Part shown: positions 51,808 to 61,304 of the stretch, in pieces
How positions within the stretch are numbered: the stretch's first letter is position 1
How the letters are laid out: the number at the start of each line of letters is the position of its first letter
Source of the DNA: Mayamaea pseudoterrestris
Lineage: Eukaryota; Bacillariophyta; Bacillariophyceae; Sellaphorales; Sellaphoraceae
Direction of reading: 5' to 3'
NCBI GenBank assembly: GCA_027923505.1
Contig: BROI01000007.1
Span: 682,001 to 746,000, forward strand
DNA: 64,000 bases
Made by a program: the position numbers and the translations under genes
Notes under the pieces: generated by a model
Databases searched by the model: none
Seen by the model: only the letters and a program-made list of their open reading frames with translations
Told to the model about the DNA's origin: nothing

Positions 51808-53433
51808 ATGGCAGCCTTGACCTTGCCGACCCGCGCCACGTATGAGGTGCACGAGCACGTCAAAGTGGATACGACTGGTAAGCGTGTTTGGACTTGCTTT
51901 ATTCGACGGTCTTGCATCAAGTTGACTGCATTTTCACACTGTCATATTCCAAATTACTTGCTAGACAATGAGGACCATACGTTTTGCGGAATATTATTTC
52001 CAATCCGATGCAAGAATCTCCTGCCGATTGAGCACATTATCATCAAGAGCGTCGCCGTGCGCGGTGATTTAGGCCTTCTCTCCGTCTACGTTTCCAATGA
52101 ACGACACCACGACGAACGACAAAGAGCAAACAACAATAACAATAACAATGAACACACCTTTCGCTTGACGCCTCGCCACTGGACCAAGATTTACGAACGC
52201 AGCCACGAGTCATCCTCTCGCGAGTACCAAGTCTTGACCTTTGACGTTCCAGTCATGCTCAAGCCCGGCCAGGTGCGAGCACTCTACGTGCACAGCCAGG
52301 CCCAAGGTGACTCCGGCATTGTTTACGACAACTCCAATCATCAAGTCGGTCACCATGTGCCGCGTCACGATGACAACATGCTGACCATATACTCGGGCAA
52401 GGCTCATTTATCGCCTGTTCCGTTTGGACAAAATCCGATTTGTAAGTAACTTGTGTGCATTTGAGTTGTTTGATATGGCGAATCTACGTTTTACAAAGGA
52501 TGCTCATCAATTTCTCTCTCTCTATTTATATTAATAGGGGGCTGGGGCAATGCCTGGCGCGACCACCGCGAGTTTGTTGGAACCTTGGAGTACGCCACGC
52601 GCTACAAGCTTTGGACGCCGCATGTTCACGACTTGCAGGGTCCCACCTTTCGAAACGCCGTCACTGCCATGATTTCCTGCCAGCGGCGGTTTGAAAGTCC
52701 AGTCTCGTTACTGCCTGATGAGTGTTTGTATTATATTATGAACATGTGTCGGTGGGATTGGTTTGGTGATGCACCGACTGGAATGAGAGTGAGACGACGT
52801 TTGAGACGTGACCGCGAGTTGGAGGCGGAGCGAGTGCGGCGCGAGCTGGAGGAAGCGGAAGCTGCAGGTGCAGCTGTTTCCATGGAACAAGAGCATGACG
52901 GTGGTGTTGCTGCTGCTAGTCCTGCCTCAAACGCAGCTAACGATGCAATCGACATTGAGAATGGATGCTGCCGCCGACGCGCATCATCTGCGTCGTCGAG
53001 CGATGAGAGTTTTCACGACGCAGAGGAAGCGGAGCAGGATGTTGATTCGGACTTGGAGGTGGATAGTGATGTGTTTCTGGACGAGGAAATGGATGTAGAT
53101 GATGATGACGAAGAAGACGACGACGAAGATGAGGATGATGACGATGATGATGATGAAGAGGCGGAAGAGGTTGACGACGATGACGACGACGACTCTGCTA
53201 CATCGGACGAAAGCGACTGGGAACGCGCTCATGGTTATAGGGCGGACAATCGAGTGCTTCGCGTCCGAGCAGCTGATTCCGACGACGAGGGCAATGATGA
53301 AGCTGTAGCAGCTGCCGAAACGGAAGCCAATACAAGGCAGGCTTGGTTTCACCGCAATTTGCATCGCATTCATGTTTTGCGCGCCATGGTGGGTGACGTT
53401 GCTGAGGACGGAGATGCAGACATGGACGCATGA
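51808..53433 (+). CDS. Unknown protein with possible F-box-like motif and long acidic tail, three exons
   Basis: Exons 51808-51877, 51965-52441 and 52538-53433 (introns 87 and 96 nt) give 480 residues. After the first junction the text reads DNEDHTFCGILFPIRCKNLL, then beta-rich blocks VAVRGDLGLLSVYVSN, FRLTPRHWTKIYERSH and VMLKPGQVRALYVHSQAQGD, a domain I do not recognise. SLLPDECLYYIMNMCRWDWF (near residue 260) has an F-box-like LPxE/D-x-x-x-x-I start. The C-terminal 200 residues are charged, with a helix rich in Arg/Glu and a run of Asp/Glu coded by GAT/GAC repeats at 53095-53205. The first intron is a multiple of three without stops, so it may sometimes be retained. Function unknown. Confidence 0.7.
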
Positions 53434-53717
53434 GTATATCTTTATGGCTTAAATCTTTTAGTTTTATAGAGTAGCGTAATACATAGTTATGGCTAATAAA
53501 GACTGCAGCTTGGTAGCACATTTCGATTTCCTACATGTACCGGACGTTGAGCAATAGCTAAAGCAACACGAAACGGATGTCGCACGTGGATTTTAGTCAC
53601 GCTTTGGCCCGTCACGAGCGAAGTCGCGCGACCATGGCGAATTGATCTTGGAATCTTTGTCTTCCGTCTTCCATCACCATCTTCCTTTCTCGCTACACGT
53701 GTAACAAATACATCGAC

Positions 53718-55108
53718 ATGCCCCATTCTCCCGAAGATTACCACGAGGTTTCTACTGTAACCCTTCCAACCTTTCTGGCTGGCCACGAAGATGCGAGCGA
53801 CGTTATGGAAGCACTCGGCGCAACGGACGCTTCCGAGATTGAAGCAGTGGAAATGGGCGACGGCAATTTGAACCTTGTATTTATCGTTTCCAACAAGAAC
53901 AATCCAGACAAAAAGGTGATTGTCAAGCAGGCTCTCCCATATGTTCGCTGCGTCGGCGAGTCGTGGCCCATGACGCTGGAGCGAGCGTACTTTGAGTACA
54001 AGGCACTGACTGCCTTTAAAAAGGCTTGCGCTAACCATGTTCCAAAAGTGTACTACTTTTCGCGCATTAACGCGCTCATGGCCATGCAGTACATTCCGCC
54101 TCCGAATATTATTTTGCGTAAGGGTTTGATCCAAAAGATTCGCTATCCAACCATGGCGTCGGATATTGGAGTGTTTTGCGGCAAGACATTGTTTCAGGGA
54201 AGTGGATTCAAGTTGCAGCCCAAGCAGCTGCGAGAGCAGGTGGAGTTTTGGAGCAAAAACTCGGAAATGTGCGCTCTCACTGAGCAAGGTAGGTGGTACA
54301 AGTAGTTGTCTCGCTCGCTTGTGTGCAAAGGCGTAGCCATGACAAAAATTGTCATCTCAACCTGTTCACTCTATTATTGTCTGCAGTAATCTTTACGGAG
54401 CCATACATTGAAGCTTCCAACAATCGCTGGACGTCCCCGCAGCTTGACGACGACAAGAAGGAGCTTGAGAACGACCAAACGCTTCGCCTCGCCGTGGCCA
54501 AGCTCAAGAACAAGTTTGTGACAGAGACGCAAACGCTGCTGCATGGCGATATTCATACGGGGTCGGTCATGTGCTCGCCAGAGCCCAGCCAAACCTTTGT
54601 CATCGACCCCGAGTTTGCCTTTTACGGACCATTGGCCTTTGACACTGGCTTTTTTATCGCCAATTTGTTGCTTAATTACGTTTCGCAACCGGGACATGCG
54701 AATGACGGTGACGACGACGACACATATTCTGATTGGATCTTGGAGCAAGTGAAAGTATTTTGGCAAGCCTTTGCTGCCACCTTTGTCGTGCAGTGGAACG
54801 ATGTGTCGCAGCACACTGGCTACCGGTACCAGCGAACCATGTTCCCGTCCACAAACGATCACAAGGTGGCACAGAAAGAGTGGATGGCAAACACACTGTC
54901 CGACTCGGTTGCTTTTGCTGGCTGCGAAATGATTCGTCGAATTGTGGGGATTGCACATGTGGAAGACTTGGATAGCATTGCAGATGCAGACGTTCGGGCC
55001 AAGTGCGAGCGTCATGGACTGGAGATTGCCAAAGTGTTGATCAAGGAACAAGGACGGTTCTCCAAGATTGAGGAGGTGATTGAGGTTGCGAAAGGCTGCC
55101 AGCTTTAG
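53718..55108 (+). CDS. MTK1: S-methyl-5-thioribose kinase
   Basis: Exons 53718-54288 and 54387-55108 (98-nt intron) give 430 residues. It phosphorylates methylthioribose in the methionine salvage pathway, as in plants and bacteria. Marks: VEMGDGNLNLVFIVSNK with the flexible ATP loop, VIVKQALPYVR with the nucleotide Lys, the catalytic loop LLHGDIHTGSVMC and the metal-binding VIDPEFAFYGPLAFDTGFF, then the C-terminal CEMIRRIVGIAHVEDL. All match MtnK. The end of the upstream gene is 0.28 kb away on the same strand with its own 3' region, so no shared transcript is implied. No targeting sequence. Confidence 0.93.
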
Positions 55109-55519
55109 GTTGCTGTGTTCTTGTACTTGCATGAATGCTCGAACCGATAAGAACCGATACGCTATTGATGATAGTTCACTGTCAATTGCAGAGAGTATGT
55201 AAGAATGCATTCATTGAAAGTGTTTGTACGACGAATGATAGCTTATAATTGTTGCTTGCTATCGGTGACACTACGGTAGAGAAAGAGCAAATTAGCTACT
55301 CCATGGAATAGCTCGAACTGGCTGCGGCGAGAAACTCATGCTGCACAATTGATCTTAAGCGTGTATGAATACATATCAATCCATAGTACAAATACAGCTG
55401 CCGATGACCCTTGATGTTTCGGAAAATCCCAAGCCCTCGAAGTCCATCGATTTGCCTCATAACTTCTCATTCGCAGGAGCAGACTTGATGTCTTTTCTCT
55501 CTTGCTAACATCTAAAGAC
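55109..55519. other. Intergenic, downstream of MTK1 and upstream of Kelch gene
   Basis: No gene, RNA or repeat that I can support. Confidence 0.4.
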
Positions 55520-56824
55520 ATGCTTGTATTTTCTTTTACACCTACTTCACTCACTGCGTTGTTGTTTGTCCTTCTTGCTACTGCAATTTGGACCTCAAGC
55601 GCCCATGAATCAACACTCAAGCTGAAGGCGCGCTCAGGGTTTCGCATTCGACTTCCCAAAGCCATCAGCGATCACACGGCCAACCTTGTCGAAGATGCTG
55701 CTACGGGAACTAAAAGCATTTACATCATGGGCGGTTGCGATGCTCAAAATGGAAACGTTTTCAACAAGGGATTTGGGGAGTTCATTTGCAGCAGCATCAG
55801 CAACAAGCTGTACAAGCTAGACACTGCCACGCAGAATATTACAATCATGGCGGACATGCCGACGGAGCGATACCGCCATGCAGCTGCTGTTATAAACAAC
55901 AAGCACATTTGGGTTGCTGGTGGACGCGACTTGGATGATTACATTATCCCGACGATTGATGTGTACGACATTTCGAAAAATTCTTGGCGATCGTTCGACG
56001 TTGATGAAGCCTATCAGTCATCCGATCTCGGTGGATTTGGGAAAGGCAACAATGCCTTCTTTGTCGGAGGATACAATTACACGTATGGTTTTCGTGATGC
56101 TGTTTTCGCTATTGACTCGAGAGCTTCCTTGGCGAGTGGATCATCGTCACTTGTCATTCAAGACAAGGCTCCACTTCGCGTGGCCCGTGGCGACTTGACA
56201 GCCGTTGTTAATGACGACGAAACGTACGCCATTGTCACGGGCGGTTTTGGTGTCACGAATGAGTTTTGTGCGCCATTGGCGGAGGTGGAGCGATACAACT
56301 TCAACGACGACTCATGGAGGTTGATTGCGCCCATGAACAAGCCGCGATCCGACATTGCGCTGGTGGAGCTGAATGGAAACATTATTGCATTAGGCGGGGA
56401 GCGGCAGATTTTGAACATTTGTGAGATCGACCCGCCCGAAGTAGGTGAGGCGACTTTTGCGGTGGACGACGTGGAGGTGCTGGATGTAAACGCGAGCAGC
56501 TGCAGTACAAAATGGACGGTCCTGCAGGACTTGCCTCAGAATCGCTTTCGTCTCGCGGCTGTGGCTTTGGATGACGAAAATGCTGTCTACACGTTTGGCG
56601 GACAGGAAGACTACAACTCGACTTGCCAGTGCTATCGGCCTACCAGGCAGGTTATCATCTATGATGCCACGGAAGTGGAGCATGATCATGCGACGGAGCA
56701 GGATAGTTTTAATGCCGAATCGTCAACGGGGAGTCTTGGTGACACATGTAGCTCGGCGTCGTACACAATGCGTGGTTATCTGTGGGCCGCCTTTGTTGGC
56801 ACGACTGCGGTCATGCTTGCCTAA
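55520..56824 (+). CDS. Secreted or membrane-anchored Kelch-repeat protein
   Basis: A single exon of 434 residues. The ATG at 55520 (MLVFSFTPTSLTALLFVLLA) opens a signal peptide. Five or six Kelch blades follow, seen as paired glycines preceding a Tyr/Trp spacing: IYIMGGCD, IWVAGGRDL, AFFVGGYNY, AIVTGGFGV, IIALGGERQ and VYTFGGQED, with RYRHAAAVI and KPRSDIALV openings. The blades form a beta-propeller. The C-terminus has a Ser-rich segment and a final hydrophobic stretch (YLWAAFVGTTAVMLA), compatible with a GPI signal or single anchor. Several N-x-S/T sites and cysteines fit an extracellular protein. Partner unknown. Confidence 0.82.
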   Translation: MLVFSFTPTSLTALLFVLLATAIWTSSAHESTLKLKARSGFRIRLPKAISDHTANLVEDAATGTKSIYIMGGCDAQNGNVFNKGFGEFICSSISNKLYKLDTATQNITIMADMPTERYRHAAAVINNKHIWVAGGRDLDDYIIPTIDVYDISKNSWRSFDVDEAYQSSDLGGFGKGNNAFFVGGYNYTYGFRDAVFAIDSRASLASGSSSLVIQDKAPLRVARGDLTAVVNDDETYAIVTGGFGVTNEFCAPLAEVERYNFNDDSWRLIAPMNKPRSDIALVELNGNIIALGGERQILNICEIDPPEVGEATFAVDDVEVLDVNASSCSTKWTVLQDLPQNRFRLAAVALDDENAVYTFGGQEDYNSTCQCYRPTRQVIIYDATEVEHDHATEQDSFNAESSTGSLGDTCSSASYTMRGYLWAAFVGTTAVMLA

Positions 56825-57086
56825 CCCGATCGCAAGCGACCCTTATTACTCAATCCTTTGCTCAATGTAAATAAGTTTCTTTGCAAACTATCTTTCCTTA
56901 TTGAATTTTACAAGCTGACCTGACAGCCAGTGGCACTGCCCCGCCCCTTGCCTGTCACACTGTAGAGTATACAAGTAGGATATGTGACAAAGCTGCTGAT
57001 ACTTCCCCAGATGCAACTATGCAGTATTGTACCAAGACTTTTGCAACTCTGTAACTTCTACGAAGCTAAACTCTGCTGCATGCCCT

Positions 57087-60000
57087 TTACAAGTCCCAAA
57101 TGTCAACCGCATCCGAGTCATCGCCACTGCGCATATCGTTGGATGAGGCAGCACTAGCCAGCGTCACTCTCGAAGTACTGTGAGTAAGAACTGGGGCGTC
57201 GTCATCAGAATCATCCCAGTTGCCTTCCGTATTAGCCATCTGAGCCAAGTCTTCCTGTAGAGTCAAAACCTCGCGACCACTTCCGTCTACATCTAGTCCA
57301 TCATCCGATGAGCCTCCAACAATGTGACCACGCGCATTCTTCTCGGCTCTTTCCTGATCTTGTTCCGCAGTCTTGATCTGAGCTTGCTGACGCTGTAAAA
57401 CATCCTTCAACATTTCCGCAGCCGTTGTACCACCACGGACGCGCCGCAACTGCTCTGGCTCGTAGCGTCCTCGAGGCATGCCCGGGCTCGACATGTTTAT
57501 ACCATGCGCATCCGCCCAAGCCAGCCAGGGCATCCAAGTGTCTGGATCTCCACGACGAAGAGTCTGGTCGTTTCCTATTACTATCAAAGCACGCCGGGCC
57601 CGAGTGAAACTAACGTTGACTCGCCGCCAGTCGGAAGTAAAGCCAATGGCACCATAGTCATTGCTACGAACAGCAGAAAATACAATCGCTTCCTTCTCCC
57701 GACCTTGAAAGCCATCAACCGAAGATACTTCAACGTATGGCGGCCCAGTATCGCGAATCAATTGTCGAATCAGGCGCCGAATCAAACGAGCTTGTGCCGC
57801 GTACGGTGTCACTACCGCAATGTCACTGACCGAGCATTGTCCGCCAGCCATGAGTGCAGCCACAGCGTCGCATGCTGCCGCTGCTTCCGCCTCATTATAC
57901 TTGCTCACTCCGTCGTCCATTTCTACTCCGTAAACTGGAACATAGGCCACCGGAAACTCTTCGCGTGGCCAGGAGAAGCCTTGCAGCGGCCTGCGCTCCG
58001 GTGCCGATACTCCATTCTTCAAAAGACCTCCATAAAATAGATCCGAAGGGAACTGTGCAATACAAGGATGCATTCGATATTGCGTATCCAGCATAAACGG
58101 CGGCACGCCGCAGGCAACCATGCGCGAAAACAACGGAACTCCATGGCCTTCTTCCTCAGCTCTCGTACTCAAAACTGTTGGCGGGAGCTGACAGTGATCT
58201 CCAACCAAAACAAGTTGACGGCATCCTCGAGTGATGGGAACAAGAATGGCTGGCTCCGTCGCTTGCGTCGCCTCATCCACAAGAATGTGTTCCAAAGGAC
58301 CAAACATGTCGAGAATATCACTACCCGAACCAATGCATGTGCAGCAAACTATCTGTGCGTCTTTCATTTGTTTCATTCTTTCCTTGTATCCAGCCATTCC
58401 ACCAGAACGATCCTGACTGCTCCCGTACTGCGATGGCGGACGATCGATACAGTAACGCAACAGCTCCGGGCGAACAGCCTCGGGTCGGCCCAAGCGGACG
58501 ACGCGCAGTCCGACCGCCGCGCAGCCTTCCACTAAATTGTCTACTGCAATGTTCGAATCGGATGTGGCAAGAATTGGTGCCGGTTCATCTCCATTCTTTG
58601 TAGCAGCATCGCGCATACGCGCCCAATGCTGGATAATGCGAATCGCTACTGCGGTTTTACCAGTACCTGGTGGTCCCTGGACGAGAGACAGCCGATTGGT
58701 CGTCGCACCTTCTAGCGCCAAACACTGCGAAGGATTCAACCCATCCAACAAGCCATGCCGTTCCAAAGCTAAACGATTTGACTCGCGCGCGGCCGCAGCG
58801 TCAAAACTGTCTCCTTCATCCTCAACGTTCCAGGCAATTGCCTCTGAACATAACTCAGCGGTGGAAGTCATCTCGCCTCGCGGGAGTGCACCATTAAACC
58901 TGAAAATATTTTCATCCATAGATGTTATGGCTTCGATGAGCTGAGGGCAAGGTCGGCGAAAGTCTCTCATGTTCGTGTCAATCGGACTGCATATCGCCAC
59001 GGCAGCATTTAGTTGCCGATTAAAACCCATGCGATTCGCTAACTTGTCAACACGGTAAACATTTCCTTCAATAGCTTCGGTCAAAGAAGCATACAGATTC
59101 GTATTAAGCTTATCTTGCAAGCGCAACACAACCGGGTTTAGGTTTGTAACGGTAGCTTCAATCATGTTCCTGTCCAGACTTTCGGCAGACATGGGATAAG
59201 GCCCAGCATACGGCAAGATTGATACCGCGTCTCCTGGCGCAATGCCACGTTGCTCCAAATTTTCAGGAACAAAGCAAAGTTGGTTGCCTGGAACCACAAC
59301 CAAATCAGCAGGCTTCTTGCCTCGTTTCAAACGAGCATCAACAATGCACAGCCCAGCGCGAACAAGACGTTCACAAGGCGCGGAACAGATTCTGTCGCGA
59401 GCTGAAGTCGCCTCCTCAAGAAACTCTAGCGCAATACCGCGAACGATGCGTAAAAAATATGTTCGTTTCTTCGGCGAGTCGAATTCCGTTGCAATGCACA
59501 ATGCATTCATCAAGTCAGCTGCAGTGTAGGAGCTTGAGTTCCGTAAATTCTGCGGCAGACACATTAAAATGCGCTCCGTCTGCGCCAGTGCCATCGTCCC
59601 TGGCATGGTACAGCTGCGAAGGCAGTACAAGGCATCATCAAACAAGGCTGCTGTCATGAATGCCTTTTGTACTGTTTCAAGTACGGTGGCGTCCAATGCA
59701 AAATGATGGTTGCGCTTATCGTGCAAAAGCTCGCGCATACCCACCAAATCGGACTGATCAACCGCCAACCGGATCTGCTGGTTGAATCGACGAACGAGCT
59801 GCTGATTCGCAGCATCGCCTCCCGTCAAATGTCCGCCCTTTCCCTTTTTCTTCTTGCTTGTAGTCTTTGCAACCTTTTTGATCGATGCAGCAGGAGTCGC
59901 CGCTGCACTGTTTGTAAATGCATTATTCGTATTATCGCCGCCATTAATATTGGCGCTTCCAAGCGACGTTTGCGACTCGTTGCGACGAATGACAACCTGC

Positions 60001-60980
60001 GTCGTGGCAGAAATGCTAACGGCACGGCCCGGCAAGTTTTCAAGCGCCTTGGACGTTGACACTGGTGGCGCAATGGGAGCTGCAGCTGCATCGTCGACAG
60101 CTTCCAAATCGTTTCCATTTTCATCAACGTTCTTCGGTTTCTTCTTCCTCTTGGGCTTCTTCTTGGTAGGTTTCTCCGTCGCAGGCTCGGCTGCCTCATC
60201 AACCGCTGGGTAAACATAATTACGCGACAAAATGACAGGGACGCCCTTCTTGCCGCCAACCTTGATGGTTTTGGGATCAGGAAGTGACGGCAATGAAATG
60301 ACTGGAGGTTCCATGGTGGAGGTTGAAGTAGTCTCAGATTCACGAGTTGCTGCCAAATTTGTCGCTTTCGTCGGAGCAAAGGGAACTCCAGTCACCAATG
60401 ATTCAAAGGCATCTGTGTCCATCGGTAGGGGTAAAGATGCATTGACAGCAGCTTCCGCCTCTGAAACAAGCCCGACTGGCTCGTCAAAGGCAAGGTATGC
60501 ATGCTCCGTTCTCACAATGGGTTCCGTTACCTCCAAATGGCCAAATTCGTTATTAATTTCATTCACAGCACCGTCATCATCATTCAAAGTCGTATCCTTG
60601 ACTTCTCTACCAGGTTCATCTGCTGCAACTGACTTTTCTCCTCCTCTACCTCCTCTTCCCTTGCCTCGTCCTGAAGTCCGACCACGACCTCGTCCGCCGC
60701 CGCGTCTTGTTGTTGCTCCCTGACTTCGGCCGTCATTGTTGCTTGTCGTTGTTGATCCTGCCGTTGCATTATCATTATTTGCGCTCGCAGCTCCATCTCC
60801 GTTACTGGCCGTTGCCGTTCCAGTCTTGCCAACTTCTAATGTAGTTGTCTGTCGCTGATGTCCTCGTCCTCTGCTGCGAGAGTAACGTCCTCGACCAGCT
60901 CCTCGTCCTGGTGCTCGACCGGCGCCCGGGTTGACAAATGTTGCTGCGTTAGTGCTAGCTGCTGCGAAACTCTCAGTCAT
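57087..60980 (-). CDS. UPF1-like superfamily 1 RNA/DNA helicase with RGG-rich N-terminus
   Basis: A single exon of 1,297 residues with ATG at 60980. The N-terminus has RG/RGG-rich patches (GRGRGRTSGRGKGRGGRGG), then an acidic and Lys-rich low-complexity region to about 390. A helical region follows, then a beta-barrel (VVVPGNQLCFVPENLEQRG). The helicase core starts with [14 protein letters not shown] (about 773), Walker B ILVDEATQATEPA (about 898), VLVGDHCQLPPTV (about 925), DTQYRMHP, SSVDGFQGREKEAIVFSAVR and VNVSFTRARRALIVIGN. This is the UPF1/SMUBP2 group. The Cys/His domain that binds UPF2 in canonical UPF1 is not visible, so a SMUBP2/SEN1-like or lineage-specific helicase is more likely than UPF1 itself. 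Confidence 0.88.
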   Translation of the reverse strand: MTESFAAASTNAATFVNPGAGRAPGRGAGRGRYSRSRGRGHQRQTTTLEVGKTGTATASNGDGAASANNDNATAGSTTTSNNDGRSQGATTRRGGGRGRGRTSGRGKGRGGRGGEKSVAADEPGREVKDTTLNDDDGAVNEINNEFGHLEVTEPIVRTEHAYLAFDEPVGLVSEAEAAVNASLPLPMDTDAFESLVTGVPFAPTKATNLAATRESETTSTSTMEPPVISLPSLPDPKTIKVGGKKGVPVILSRNYVYPAVDEAAEPATEKPTKKKPKRKKKPKNVDENGNDLEAVDDAAAAPIAPPVSTSKALENLPGRAVSISATTQVVIRRNESQTSLGSANINGGDNTNNAFTNSAAATPAASIKKVAKTTSKKKKGKGGHLTGGDAANQQLVRRFNQQIRLAVDQSDLVGMRELLHDKRNHHFALDATVLETVQKAFMTAALFDDALYCLRSCTMPGTMALAQTERILMCLPQNLRNSSSYTAADLMNALCIATEFDSPKKRTYFLRIVRGIALEFLEEATSARDRICSAPCERLVRAGLCIVDARLKRGKKPADLVVVPGNQLCFVPENLEQRGIAPGDAVSILPYAGPYPMSAESLDRNMIEATVTNLNPVVLRLQDKLNTNLYASLTEAIEGNVYRVDKLANRMGFNRQLNAAVAICSPIDTNMRDFRRPCPQLIEAITSMDENIFRFNGALPRGEMTSTAELCSEAIAWNVEDEGDSFDAAAARESNRLALERHGLLDGLNPSQCLALEGATTNRLSLVQGPPGTGKTAVAIRIIQHWARMRDAATKNGDEPAPILATSDSNIAVDNLVEGCAAVGLRVVRLGRPEAVRPELLRYCIDRPPSQYGSSQDRSGGMAGYKERMKQMKDAQIVCCTCIGSGSDILDMFGPLEHILVDEATQATEPAILVPITRGCRQLVLVGDHCQLPPTVLSTRAEEEGHGVPLFSRMVACGVPPFMLDTQYRMHPCIAQFPSDLFYGGLLKNGVSAPERRPLQGFSWPREEFPVAYVPVYGVEMDDGVSKYNEAEAAAACDAVAALMAGGQCSVSDIAVVTPYAAQARLIRRLIRQLIRDTGPPYVEVSSVDGFQGREKEAIVFSAVRSNDYGAIGFTSDWRRVNVSFTRARRALIVIGNDQTLRRGDPDTWMPWLAWADAHGINMSSPGMPRGRYEPEQLRRVRGGTTAAEMLKDVLQRQQAQIKTAEQDQERAEKNARGHIVGGSSDDGLDVDGSGREVLTLQEDLAQMANTEGNWDDSDDDAPVLTHSTSRVTLASAASSNDMRSGDDSDAVDIWDL

Positions 60981-61304
60981 GCAATATAGATGAATTAAAT
61001 GCTGCTGCTGTATTGTTCTTTATAAAGTAGCTGCAATGAGTTTGTCGAGACGAATATGTAAACGTTTTTGTCTTCGATCGGCCTCCTGCAAATGTGAGGA
61101 TTTGGAATCGGTTGGTGCGCATGTCCATGGTGAAAAGCGTGCGGACGGGCGAAACGTGTCGACGACGGATGGACGGACCATGTCGTTGCGGTACTCTAGA
61201 GGGAGTCGCAGTGGTAATGACTGAATCGTTCCATTCGCGCTTCCACAAACGCAACAACACGATCAACTCGACTCTCTTAATGCTTCCGTCTAAGTAGCAT
61301 CAGA
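60981..61304. other. Divergent promoter of UPF1-like and DysF-like genes
   Basis: 324 bp with no supported gene or repeat. Confidence 0.35.

Noticed and set aside
53493-54287. 264-codon and 278-codon (54374-55210) minus-strand frames opposite the methylthioribose kinase
   Set aside because: Antisense shadows of a gene with all catalytic motifs intact.
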